DNA of 64,000 bases from Candidatus Pseudobacter hemicellulosilyticus (GTDB lineage Bacteria; Bacteroidota; Bacteroidia; Chitinophagales; Chitinophagaceae): contig CP119311.1 in NCBI GenBank assembly GCA_029202545.1, positions 5,642,001 through 5,706,000 on the forward strand. Reading direction: 5' to 3'. The notes below the pieces were generated by a model, which was not told the origin of the DNA, ran no database searches, and saw only the letters and a program-made list of their open reading frames with translations. Below, piece by piece: positions 35,019-43,424 of the stretch. How positions within the stretch are numbered: the stretch's first letter is position 1; each line of letters opens with the position of its first letter. Position numbers and translations under genes: made by a program.

Positions 35019-36479
35019 ATGAAAAAGACATTTACCGGAATGCCTCTTTACCTGCTATGCGTATTATTCCTCCTACCCTCCTGTGGCTTTATCAAAGAAT
35101 ATGGCAATACCAATCCCGTCCGCTGGGGAGAGAAAGGCGTCTTTGAAGGCAAAGGCGTATCCTACCGGGACGATGAGCTGCTGATCTTCTACAAGCAACC
35201 ACCCACCCCCGAAAGCAAGAAACAAATAGAACAGGATATTATCTCTAACGGCGTTACGGTAACCGAGGTCCGGAAATGCAATGACTGCGACGGCTATGTG
35301 GAACTCTGGAAAGGCAGTAATATCCATACCATTGTTCACGGCGATGGCGTGAAAGCCGGCTCCGGCCGCGGCGGCTCCAAAGGCGTGGGCGAAGACAGCC
35401 TGGCCCGCTATTCCCTCAACTATATCAATCGCCTGCCGGTGGATATCACAGACGGCATGCCCAATCCCAATAACAGTAAACCTGCCAGCAAGACCGCCGT
35501 CAGCGGCGCCGGCAAGGATACCATCCTGATCGCCGTCCTGGACACAGGCATTGATACCCTGGCCTGGATCGGCAGCAACCAGCTCTGGGTGAACCCCGGT
35601 GAAAAAAAGGGCGGCAATGACAAAGACCATAACTGTTACATTGACGATATCAACGGCTGGAACTTCCTCAGCAATACCCCCAATTTTCATGATGATAACA
35701 TGCACGGCACCCTGGTAAGCCGCTATATCATGGACGAGTTCACCGCCGCCTCCCCCCATTTTGTGCAGCTGATGGGCCTTAAAACGCACGACCATACCGG
35801 CTCCGGCGATCTCTTCTCCACCATCTGCGCTATCCACTATGCCGTAAAAAAAGGCGCAAAGATCATCAACGCCAGCTGGGGCTTTTATTATTATGAGGAC
35901 AACCCTCACCCCTATCTGGACAGCCTCATCACCAATATCTGCCGCAGCAAAGGCATCCTGTTCCTGGCCGCCGCCGGTAATAAGATCCCGCAGGAAGACC
36001 TGCTGGCCAAATCCATTTACCAGCAACGCTATGGGACCACGCCCTCTGACGCCGCTCTGCGCAACCTGGCCCTCCATAATTTTTACCCGGCCAATTTCAG
36101 CAAGGCGGATAATAATGTGATCACCGTCACCACTACAGATGGCAGCCAGGTAAGCGCCACCCAGAACTGGAACGCCACTTACGCTTCCCTGGCCATTAAG
36201 GCCGATGTAGTGACCAGCACACACATGAAATTCCTGATGCCCTTTGCCAGCACTACTTTCGAGATCAGCGGTTCTTCCTTTGCCACGGCCATTGCCACTG
36301 GAAAAATAGGCGCCTGGCTACCTCTCTCCGCCTATGCGCCGGGCATTGATAAAGAAACCGTTTTCAAAAAACTGACCGATGGGATCAGCGATGGCTCTAT
36401 TCCCAATTTTATGCAGACCAGTATCCAGCTCCGGACCATGGGACGTATCCAGGCCGGCAGGTACACCAAAAGACGATAG
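35019..36479 (+). CDS. S8 subtilisin-like serine protease, lipoprotein
   Basis: This 486-residue protein has a lipoprotein signal (LLPSC, C22), an N-terminal propeptide-like region (about 45-135, with a KCNDCDG motif) and a subtilase domain with a complete triad: D175 in AVLDTGID, H229 in DNMHGTLVS and S420 in SGSSFATA, plus N321 in AAAGN as oxyanion residue. It is predicted to be an envelope-anchored protease. It sits 17 bp after the anti-sigma/TPR gene and 10 bp before the TPR-CHAT gene, in the same operon. Its substrate could be the anti-sigma factor's outer domain or the CHAT proenzyme; both are inference. Confidence 0.88.
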   Translation: MKKTFTGMPLYLLCVLFLLPSCGFIKEYGNTNPVRWGEKGVFEGKGVSYRDDELLIFYKQPPTPESKKQIEQDIISNGVTVTEVRKCNDCDGYVELWKGSNIHTIVHGDGVKAGSGRGGSKGVGEDSLARYSLNYINRLPVDITDGMPNPNNSKPASKTAVSGAGKDTILIAVLDTGIDTLAWIGSNQLWVNPGEKKGGNDKDHNCYIDDINGWNFLSNTPNFHDDNMHGTLVSRYIMDEFTAASPHFVQLMGLKTHDHTGSGDLFSTICAIHYAVKKGAKIINASWGFYYYEDNPHPYLDSLITNICRSKGILFLAAAGNKIPQEDLLAKSIYQQRYGTTPSDAALRNLALHNFYPANFSKADNNVITVTTTDGSQVSATQNWNATYASLAIKADVVTSTHMKFLMPFASTTFEISGSSFATAIATGKIGAWLPLSAYAPGIDKETVFKKLTDGISDGSIPNFMQTSIQLRTMGRIQAGRYTKRR

Positions 36480-36489
36480 TAATTAGTCC

Positions 36490-39285
36490 ATGAATATTTT
36501 TCGGATCACCCTTACCATCAGCCTCTGTCTGCTGCAACCATGGCTCCTGCGGGCGCAATGCCCTACGCCGGCCCAATGGATGCAGCAGATAGGGACCGCT
36601 GAGCAAAGCCAGGACGGGCTGCCGGAGCGGATCCGTGTATGGGAATTATGGGCGAACCAATATGCCCGCTGCAAGGGACCCGAAGACAGTATTAAGGCAA
36701 GGATCCTGCATCGCCTCGGCGATCTGTACCGGCAATCCGGTGATGTCACCAAAGGTATCCGCTATGCAAAAGCCGCCGCCGCCATCAACAGCAGTGGCCG
36801 TCCCGGCGCACAGCCCGCCTTTCTTACCCATTCTTATTATAACCTGGGCCTTTACTATTCCCAGCTATACCAGTTTGCGGCCTCCAATGCGTATTTCGAC
36901 AGCTGCATTACTATCGGTGTTCAATACCCGGAGAAACAATATATAGCGCTGATGGCTTTTGAGCAGAAGGCTTTTACGTATCACCAGCTGGGCGATTACC
37001 AGCATGCCGTGGAAACAGCCAGCCAGGGCGCGCTCCTGGCGCAGCAATGGCAGGACCCGCAGGCCGCCGCTTTTATCCGCCTGCAACAGGTACAGGCCGA
37101 GCTGGCGCTGGACCGGCTGGCCGCTGCGGAACAGAATATCCTCCAGGTAATCCAGGAACTGCGGCAGGACCCTACCGCCGCCGGATACCTGGCCACCAGC
37201 TATTCCGTATATGCCCTGCTGCTCAATACCAAAAAAGAACCGGCCCGGGCCGCCCACTATTACCGACATGCCCTGGCCCTCAACAAGCAATTGCAGAATA
37301 CAGCACAATGTGCCCGCGACCTGATTGACCTGGGTTATCTGTACGACCTTGACCTGCACAATGCCACCCGCGCCATGGCCTGCTACCGGGAAGGCATGCA
37401 GTTTGCCCAACAGGCCAATGACGCCTATCTTAAAGCCGGGCTGTATAATAATATGGGCGTGGTCTGCTGGCGTCAGCAGCAGTTCCGGCAGGCCCTCAAT
37501 TATTATCAGCAGGGACTGACGGCCCTGCCCCTGTCCTTCTCCGGTAGCCAGCTGGCGCAGAACCCGGACATGGAGCAACTGGCCCGCACCGGCAATGATT
37601 ATTTTGTGTACTCCCTGCTGGCCAATAAGGCCGAAGCCTTACTGGAGCTGGGTAAACAGGAAAATGGCCCCTGGCTCAACGCCGCCAGCCAGACCTATCG
37701 CCTGGCCGACAGGATGGTGAACCAGATGCGCTGGAAACAGCAGAGCGAAGGCTCCAAACTGTACTGGCGGCAGCAGACCAAGAAGATGTACGGACAGGCT
37801 ATCGACTGCGCCTGGCGGCTCCGGCAACCGGAGCAGGCTTTTTACTTTTTTGAAAAGAGCCGCGCTGTACTGTTGAACGACAGGCTCCAGGAACTGGGCG
37901 CCCGCCAGTACCTGCCCAAAGCAGATCAGGAAAAAGAACAGGGATTGCGCACCCGCCTCGCTTCATTGCAACAGCAGCTGGCCGGCCTGCCCAATAATGA
38001 TCCGCAATACCAATCCGGCTGGCAGGAACTGTACCGTACCCAGGAGCAGCTGTATCATTTCCTGAGTGAAACAGAAAAACAACATCCGGCCTATTATCAA
38101 TACAAGTATGACACCAGCACCCTGCGCTATGATTCATTGCGGTCCATCCTGCGGCGGCATAACCAGAGCCTGGTGGAATATTTTTATGGGGACAGCATCC
38201 TGTATACCCTTTGCATCAGCCCTGAGGGCGGACAGCTGCACCGGCAGGTATTCCCGCAATACCCGGCCCTGGTGCGGGAACTGATGGGACTGGTTGCCAG
38301 TCGCTCCCTGCTCAACAAACAATACCCCCGCTACCGGCAACTGGCCGGCAGCCTATATGATTCGTTGTTCCGGCCGCTGAACATCGGGACAAAGCGGGTC
38401 ATCCTTTCCCCCGACGATCATTTTATTCCTTTTGAATTATTACTGACGGACGCGGCTGATCCAAGCAGTTTCCTGGTGAAAGCACATGCTTTCAGCTATG
38501 CCTATTCGGCCCGCTTCCTACTGAACAGAACGCAGGAGCAACCGCTGGCCAACCGCCTGCTGGGTTTTGCGCCGGTCCACTACCAGCAGCACCTGCAACA
38601 GGCCACCCTGGCCGGTGCGGATCAATCGCTCAAGGCCATCAGTGAGCAGTTTAGCGCTGCCAGCCTGCTCACCGGTCCCCGGGCCAGCAAGCAACAGTTC
38701 CTGGACAAGCTGGCAGCCTGGCCCGTAGTACAGTTATACTCACATGCAGATGCAGACAGTGGCGGCAGGGAGCCGGTCCTCTACCTGGCGGATTCCGCCC
38801 TTCACCTGGGCGAACTGCAGGCCCTGGGTCCTTTGAAGACCCGGCTGATGGTACTGGCCGCCTGCAATACCGGTGTGGGCAAAAGCTGGCGTGGCGAAGG
38901 CGTATTCAGTCTGGCCCGTGGTTTTGCAGCCGCCGGCATTCCCAGCACCATTACCAACCTCTGGCCGGTAGATAACCGTAGCACCTATGCGCTCACGGAA
39001 GCCTTTTATCAGCAGCTGCATGAGGGTCTGCCAGCCGACGAGGCCCTGCAACAGGCCAAGCTGGACTTTCTGCAAAACAGTGATGCGGAAAAAGAATTGC
39101 CCTATTTCTGGGCGGCCAGTCTGCTCATTGGACAGCCGGAAACACTGGCCCCTGCCAGGAGGTCCGGGAAAATGGCCTGGTATGCCGGCAGTACAGGCCT
39201 TTTACTTATTTTGGGGGCGATAGGGATCAGGCGTTTCCGGAAGCGGGCCGCACGCAAAAAGGCTATTAGCGGATCAGCACCGTAG
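36490..39285 (+). CDS. TPR-CHAT protease with signal peptide and membrane anchor
   Basis: This 931-residue protein has a signal peptide (about 1-22, LLRAQ), TPR repeats over about 60-420, a charged helical linker and a C-terminal CHAT (caspase-HetF-associated with TPRs) cysteine-protease domain. The catalytic histidine lies in VQLYSHADAD (H752) and the cysteine in VLAACNTG (C792), followed by the typical GEGVFSLARGFAAAGIPS and TNLWPVDN blocks. A membrane span near the end (about 898-913) with a basic tail (RRFRKRAARKK) places the protease outside the cytoplasm. It is the fourth gene of the sigma operon. Its end overlaps the convergent CHU_C-type gene by 20 bp. TPR-CHAT proteases are known to cut partner proteins after TPR sensing. 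Confidence 0.88.
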   Translation: MNIFRITLTISLCLLQPWLLRAQCPTPAQWMQQIGTAEQSQDGLPERIRVWELWANQYARCKGPEDSIKARILHRLGDLYRQSGDVTKGIRYAKAAAAINSSGRPGAQPAFLTHSYYNLGLYYSQLYQFAASNAYFDSCITIGVQYPEKQYIALMAFEQKAFTYHQLGDYQHAVETASQGALLAQQWQDPQAAAFIRLQQVQAELALDRLAAAEQNILQVIQELRQDPTAAGYLATSYSVYALLLNTKKEPARAAHYYRHALALNKQLQNTAQCARDLIDLGYLYDLDLHNATRAMACYREGMQFAQQANDAYLKAGLYNNMGVVCWRQQQFRQALNYYQQGLTALPLSFSGSQLAQNPDMEQLARTGNDYFVYSLLANKAEALLELGKQENGPWLNAASQTYRLADRMVNQMRWKQQSEGSKLYWRQQTKKMYGQAIDCAWRLRQPEQAFYFFEKSRAVLLNDRLQELGARQYLPKADQEKEQGLRTRLASLQQQLAGLPNNDPQYQSGWQELYRTQEQLYHFLSETEKQHPAYYQYKYDTSTLRYDSLRSILRRHNQSLVEYFYGDSILYTLCISPEGGQLHRQVFPQYPALVRELMGLVASRSLLNKQYPRYRQLAGSLYDSLFRPLNIGTKRVILSPDDHFIPFELLLTDAADPSSFLVKAHAFSYAYSARFLLNRTQEQPLANRLLGFAPVHYQQHLQQATLAGADQSLKAISEQFSAASLLTGPRASKQQFLDKLAAWPVVQLYSHADADSGGREPVLYLADSALHLGELQALGPLKTRLMVLAACNTGVGKSWRGEGVFSLARGFAAAGIPSTITNLWPVDNRSTYALTEAFYQQLHEGLPADEALQQAKLDFLQNSDAEKELPYFWAASLLIGQPETLAPARRSGKMAWYAGSTGLLLILGAIGIRRFRKRAARKKAISGSAP

Positions 39286-41275
39286 TGCCTTTTTTCTGAA
39301 CCTGCTGACCGCTATCCCGGTCGCGGTAGCGGAGCATCCAGACATACACACCCGAGGCCTGCTGCTTTCCGTTGAAATTACCATCCCATTTGCGGGTCCA
39401 GTCGCTGGTCTGGAAGATCAGCTGTCCATAGCGGTTAAAGATCCGGAAGTCCAGGTCAGCCGCCTTCCACCCATTGAGCGGCGCCAGCTGGTCATTCTTT
39501 CCATCGTTATTGGGAGTAAAAGCATTGGGCACGGCAATGGTGCAATTGTTGAGCACCAGCAGCTGCCGGCTCAGCGTATCAAAACAGTTTTTGTCGTTCC
39601 CCACTATCAACGATACCGTATACCGCTCCTGCCGGTTAACAGGCCGGGAGTATTTCCTGGGTACGGGATTGGCCTGACTGCTGGTAAATCCATCCCCGAA
39701 TTCCCAGTGATAGCTGGATATCCTGCCCAGGCTTTTTTCTGTAAAGACAGCCATATCTTCAGGGCATAAAAATTCAGGACAGGTGAACCCTGCTGCAATG
39801 GCATTGTCCAGGTTTACCAGCTGCGTCACTGTATCATAGCAAAGTCCATTATTGACGGCCAGCGTCACCAGTTTTTCGCCAAAAGTGGGAAATACAAAAC
39901 GCGGTTCCCGGATAAAACTATTTCCCTGCCCGTTAAAATCCCAGGTATAACGGCTGACGCCATTGCGGCCATCATGGCTGAATTCCACCGTATCGCTTTT
40001 ACAGCCATACAGGATATTGGTGCTGAAAGCCGCGTTCACTGTGTCTTTGGCAATAATGGCCAGCACATCTCCGGGCGGTGTGGGCGTCTTGCATTCATCA
40101 ATAATAGTATTGCCATCATTTCCCTGCACCAGCTGCAGCTGGTAGCTGCCGGCCTTTTCAATAGGCTTGCTGAGCTGCAGGATCACTTTATCAGTAAAGC
40201 CGGCGTTACAGTTTGTGCTGATACCCGTGATGCTGACCGGTGCTGGCCCGCTCAGCCGGAAATCACTGCCATCGGCGGCAATAGAACTACAGTAAAGTTG
40301 TTTTTTGAATACCAGCTCAAGCGTATTGGGGGCGCAGCCGGGTGTGGTAAGGCTATCCATCCGGGTAGGTACGGGCGCAACAAACGTAATGGAAAGGGAC
40401 GCACCTTCGGCAATGATGTTATCGCAGTTATCCAGCAGGGTGTTCCCATCCGAGCCCTTTTTCACGCTCACGGTATAGGAGCCGGGCGCCAGGGGGGCAT
40501 TGACCGTCAGCTCCAGGGCGGTCATATCAAAGCTGCTGCTGCAGCCTATGCCGGTAGCCCCGGTAATGGTATACCCCCCTGAAATGGTAAAATCACTGCC
40601 ATCCGCAGCCAGGCTGGCGCATTTGGTGGCCTTGCTGAGGTTGACCAGGATCCTGGCGCCAGAGCAGTGGGCTTCCGCCATTTTCAGGCCGGGCAGTGTG
40701 GGATCGGTGATCAGGGCCGTGCCGCCGCCGAAGGAAAGGGAGTAACCGCTCTGGCTGTTAGTAAAATGGCTGATCATCAGCATATAGGTATGCCCCTTTA
40801 TCAGGGTAGGCATTTTGCTGAAAGTATTCCTGATCTCACCAACAATGGTCATGCATCCTATATAATTCACGCCATGGTCGGCTGCACCGGTAAGTCCACT
40901 GGTGCCGCTCCAGTTGCCGGTTACAATCAGGGCCGCATTGTTGAAGACCTGACCGGGATCACGGCCGGTAATATCATACAGCATCCAGTCGTAGTCATCG
41001 CCTATATCGTTGGGGGTAATGACAAAACCCAGGCTGCCGTCCTGGTAACAGTCAAAGCGGTACCAGTAAGGATTTTTGGCCGGGTAGTCCCCCGGACAAC
41101 TGGGAACGGGAAGATTAGGCAGGCTGCAGACAGGCACTGAGGTTTGGTGAAAAGAGGTAGTACCACAAACAGGAAAGGCCGTGGAAGGGGTTTGTCCCAG
41201 GTTGGTGCAGGTCTGGGCTTTCGTAAAAAAGGCTATAGACAATAACAGCAATAGCCAGCAAATTCTCCGGAACAT
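39266..41275 (-). CDS. Secreted Ig/PKD protein with T9SS (CHU_C) sorting domain
   Basis: Start set at 41275 (MFRRICWLLLLL). The 669-residue product has a signal peptide (about 1-20, FFTKAQ), a cysteine-rich N-terminal domain, two tandem Ig-like repeats of about 95 residues (sharing SIAADGSDFRLSG/SLAADGSDFTISG and VQGNDGNTI/KKGSDGNTL), two PKD domains (SRYTWDFNGQG, SYHWEFGDGF) and a C-terminal CHU_C/type B sorting domain (VPNAFTPNNDGKNDQ ... SGVYVWMLRYRD). Such proteins are exported by the type IX secretion system and are surface-attached or released. It is convergent with the first CHAT gene. Confidence 0.88.
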   Translation of the reverse strand: MFRRICWLLLLLSIAFFTKAQTCTNLGQTPSTAFPVCGTTSFHQTSVPVCSLPNLPVPSCPGDYPAKNPYWYRFDCYQDGSLGFVITPNDIGDDYDWMLYDITGRDPGQVFNNAALIVTGNWSGTSGLTGAADHGVNYIGCMTIVGEIRNTFSKMPTLIKGHTYMLMISHFTNSQSGYSLSFGGGTALITDPTLPGLKMAEAHCSGARILVNLSKATKCASLAADGSDFTISGGYTITGATGIGCSSSFDMTALELTVNAPLAPGSYTVSVKKGSDGNTLLDNCDNIIAEGASLSITFVAPVPTRMDSLTTPGCAPNTLELVFKKQLYCSSIAADGSDFRLSGPAPVSITGISTNCNAGFTDKVILQLSKPIEKAGSYQLQLVQGNDGNTIIDECKTPTPPGDVLAIIAKDTVNAAFSTNILYGCKSDTVEFSHDGRNGVSRYTWDFNGQGNSFIREPRFVFPTFGEKLVTLAVNNGLCYDTVTQLVNLDNAIAAGFTCPEFLCPEDMAVFTEKSLGRISSYHWEFGDGFTSSQANPVPRKYSRPVNRQERYTVSLIVGNDKNCFDTLSRQLLVLNNCTIAVPNAFTPNNDGKNDQLAPLNGWKAADLDFRIFNRYGQLIFQTSDWTRKWDGNFNGKQQASGVYVWMLRYRDRDSGQQVQKKGTTVLIR

Positions 41276-41450
41276 TGCAGCAATGATACACAAATAGACG
41301 GTACCGTTGCAGCAGAACAAAAAAAGGCCACCCCGGGGAACCGGAGCGGCGAATGGAATTGAAGCTACTAAGCTCTTGGGAATAATGTAGTTGTAGCTTC
41401 AATGGGTTAATGTGCGCAATGTAGCCAGGAGAAACGGGCTGTTATACTTT

Positions 41451-41723
41451 CTATTTCTTTTTGCTTTTTTGGGCCAGGTACTGGTTATAGGCCAGCTGGA
41501 ACATGGTCTCTTCTTTCAGGTCAAAGAATTTGGCCAGCATGAAAAGCTCCTGCAGGCGGAACCTTTCCACATGATTGATCAGATCAGAAAAGCGGATATT
41601 CTGCTTACCCATATCGGCAGCAACTATACTTTTGGGAACCACATCGAACATCTGTTTGAAAAGAGTAATATCTCCTTCTTCCACCATTCGTTTCACCGCT
41701 TTATAACGAAGATCTCTGGGCAT
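41451..41723 (-). CDS. Small conserved-looking protein of unknown function
   Basis: This 90-residue protein is charged and helical with no signal peptide. Its segments RYKAVKRMVEEG, FSDLINHVERFRLQELFMLAKFFDL and a lysine-rich tail (AQKSKKK) read like a DNA- or RNA-binding small protein. I do not recognise a family. Start and stop are clear and composition matches neighbours, so I think it is real. A near-perfect palindrome lies upstream (41763-41801), which may be its operator. Confidence 0.55.
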   Translation of the reverse strand: MPRDLRYKAVKRMVEEGDITLFKQMFDVVPKSIVAADMGKQNIRFSDLINHVERFRLQELFMLAKFFDLKEETMFQLAYNQYLAQKSKKK

Positions 41724-41762
41724 TCTTAAAAGTAATGGAATAGGATCGGTCCCAGATACGAA

Positions 41763-41801
41763 AGGTTCGTTTTATACTTTATTAAAGTATAGAACGAACC
41801 T
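41763..41801. repeat. 39-bp near-perfect palindrome
   Basis: Left arm 41763-41781 begins AGGTTCGTT; right arm 41783-41801 ends AACGAACCT. The 19-bp arms pair with a single mismatch around a one-base centre. It lies 40 bp upstream of the 90-residue gene and 135 bp after the AraC gene. It could be an operator, or a terminator of the AraC transcript, but no T-tract is evident. Confidence 0.7.
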
Positions 41802-41935
41802 GTGAATTGGCAGAATAATACTTTTTACGGTTTAGTATAACCGTTATGAACTTTTTATTTTCAGCATGGAGATAGGGCAGTATACTCTCCTTTTTCAGGG
41901 ATGGCAGCAGAGCGCCTGCTGTTATTTGTCAGGAC

Positions 41936-42412
41936 TCAGCAGGGAACAGTGTCGGCACTCATCCTGTGTTCCAGGCTGGGGCCATAACACTGCTTCTTGT
42001 ATTCGGAAGGCGTAAAGCCGGTGAATTTTTTAAAGGCCTTGGTAAATGTGTTCCTGTTGCTGAAGCCACAGTTGGCGGCAATGCCTTTCAGGTTCAGCAG
42101 CTCGGCGCTGCCGCTGCGCAGCACATCCTCGCAATGGCGGATGCGGAACTGGTTGAGGTAATCGTTGAAGTTAAGTCCCTTCTGCCTGTTGAGAAAGGCA
42201 GACAGCTGGTAGGCGGGCACATTGACATCTTCAGAGAGGTCCCTGATACTATACCCACTGCGCAGAAAAGGTTTTTGCTCAACCATCAGGTCGGCAAGTC
42301 GTTGGGATATCTGGTCTATACGCTCAATGGTCAGGAGGTAAACTGCCGGGGGTTTGGCGTCAGGTTCCTGGCTTATCATTGAACGAAGCAGGTCGAACAG
42401 CTTGGCTTTCAT
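41936..42412 (-). CDS. AraC-family transcriptional regulator, short form
   Basis: Start set at 42412 (MKAKLFDLLRS). The 158-residue protein has an AraC-type DNA-binding domain in its second half: RDLSEDVNVPAYQLSAFLNRQKGLNFNDYLNQFRI for the first helix-turn-helix and LKGIAANCGFSNRNTFTKAFKKFTGFTPSEYKK for the second. There is no ligand-binding domain, only a short N-terminal helix. A good Bacteroidota promoter lies 245 bp upstream, giving a long leader. Target genes are unknown; the neighbours are a small unknown protein and an asparaginase. Confidence 0.85.
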   Translation of the reverse strand: MKAKLFDLLRSMISQEPDAKPPAVYLLTIERIDQISQRLADLMVEQKPFLRSGYSIRDLSEDVNVPAYQLSAFLNRQKGLNFNDYLNQFRIRHCEDVLRSGSAELLNLKGIAANCGFSNRNTFTKAFKKFTGFTPSEYKKQCYGPSLEHRMSADTVPC

Positions 42413-42656
42413 GTTGAATAGTTTTAGGTGAAAACAGCGGGCCGTCATGATGCAGGATCATGCAGCGGGGGTTTGCCTGTCATCAGCCAATAACCAATAG
42501 GAGTCCTTCCATAAAATAATGGACAATACAAGTAGGCAGAACTGATTTTTACAAAGGGTGAAGCGGAAAACGGGGGAGAGTAAGTCTTGCGGACTGAATG
42601 CTATCTTGATAAGGGAAAAATTTCTCAGGAAAAGGTTTGTGTGCTGGAATGTGTCC
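42413..42656 (-). other. Long untranslated leader upstream of AraC gene
   Basis: About 245 bp between the promoter at 42657-42686 and the AraC start. A 73-codon frame inside has no coding character. The leader could carry a regulatory RNA, but I see no defined structure. Confidence 0.35.
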
Positions 42657-42686
42657 CAAAAATAGTTAATCCTAATCAATTACAAA
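42657..42686 (-). promoter_or_regulatory. Bacteroidota-type promoter, minus strand
   Basis: On the minus strand, TTTG (42686-42683) and TATTTTTG (42664-42657) are separated by 18 bp, close to the TTTG/TAnnTTTG layout of Bacteroidota vegetative promoters. It faces the AraC gene. Confidence 0.55.
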
Positions 42687-42846
42687 CAGTATTAATTAAA
42701 AATATTACCGGCTACAGCCGAATAATATTTGAGGATAAGCCTTATTCCTTGTAGGTTTTCCAACAAATCCATTCATTTGTTGTGCTGATCATCATAACGG
42801 GGAGAAACCGCCACAGCAGCTACCTGCAAGTTCCTTCGCAGTTCCT

Positions 42847-42854
42847 TAATTTTG
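42847..42854 (+). promoter_or_regulatory. -7 box for asparaginase gene
   Basis: TAATTTTG fits the TAnnTTTG -7 element and lies 26 bp before the ATG at 42881. It supports that start over the longer GTG start at 42782. Confidence 0.6.
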
Positions 42855-42880
42855 CCCGGCTTAAACACCCGTATACAACT

Positions 42881-43369
42881 ATGTCTATCCGTATTTTTGT
42901 GACCGGCGGCACCTTCGACAAGGAATACAATGAGCTGACCGGTGAACTGTTCTTTAAAGAGACCCACCTTCCTGAAATGCTCCAGCGCAGCAGGAGCGGC
43001 CTGGACGTTACCGTCCGCACGCTGATGATGATCGATAGCCTCCAGATGACAGATGAAGACCGGGAACTGATTGTTCACCAGTGCCGCAATGCTTCGGAAG
43101 ACAAGATCATTATCACCCATGGCACCGATACCATGACCGTTACCGCTAAGGTGCTGGCAGCAAAAGTACAGGACAAGACCATCGTCCTGACCGGCGCCAT
43201 GATCCCTTATAAATTCGGTAGCTCTGACGGATTCTTTAACCTGGGCTCTGCCCTGGCATTCGCCCAGGTCCTGCCTGCCGGCGTATACGTGGCCATGAAC
43301 GGCCGCTTCTTTAACTGGGATAACGTACGTAAGAATAAACAGACGGGTGTATTTGAGGAAACGAAGTAG
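42881..43369 (+). CDS. Single-domain (short) L-asparaginase-like protein
   Basis: Start set at 42881 (MSIRIFVTGGTFDKEYN). The 162-residue product carries the N-terminal asparaginase domain only: TGGTFDKE with the catalytic Thr (T11), HGTDTM (T82, D83) and the GAMIPYKFGSSDG block. Full type I/II asparaginases are about 330 residues with a second domain; here the frame ends soon after the first. Short asparaginase-domain proteins occur in Bacteroidota and may oligomerise to make the active site. Hydrolysis of asparagine is inferred from the conserved threonines only. A terminator follows. Confidence 0.85.
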   Translation: MSIRIFVTGGTFDKEYNELTGELFFKETHLPEMLQRSRSGLDVTVRTLMMIDSLQMTDEDRELIVHQCRNASEDKIIITHGTDTMTVTAKVLAAKVQDKTIVLTGAMIPYKFGSSDGFFNLGSALAFAQVLPAGVYVAMNGRFFNWDNVRKNKQTGVFEETK

Positions 43370-43392
43370 CCCGCTCACTATATTGATAAAAG

Positions 43393-43416
43393 AGGTCACC
43401 GCTGGTGGCCTTTTTT
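43393..43416 (+). terminator. Terminator of asparaginase gene
   Basis: AGGTCACC (43393-43400) pairs with GGTGGCCT (43404-43411), with one G-T wobble, followed by TTTTTTGTT. It lies 23 bp after the asparaginase stop and ends just before the convergent CHAT gene. Confidence 0.75.
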
Positions 43417-43424
43417 GTTGCTGG

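Noticed and set aside
33710..39285. Type III-E CRISPR-like TPR-CHAT (Craspase) system
   Set aside because: The CHAT protein has a signal peptide and membrane anchor, and there is no gRAMP-like effector, crRNA array or Csx30-type partner in the window. The similarity is limited to protease class and nearby sigma factor.
42458..42679. 73-codon minus-strand frame upstream of AraC gene
   Set aside because: It overlaps a good promoter, is hydrophobic and Cys/Trp-rich without a family, and is likely untranslated leader.
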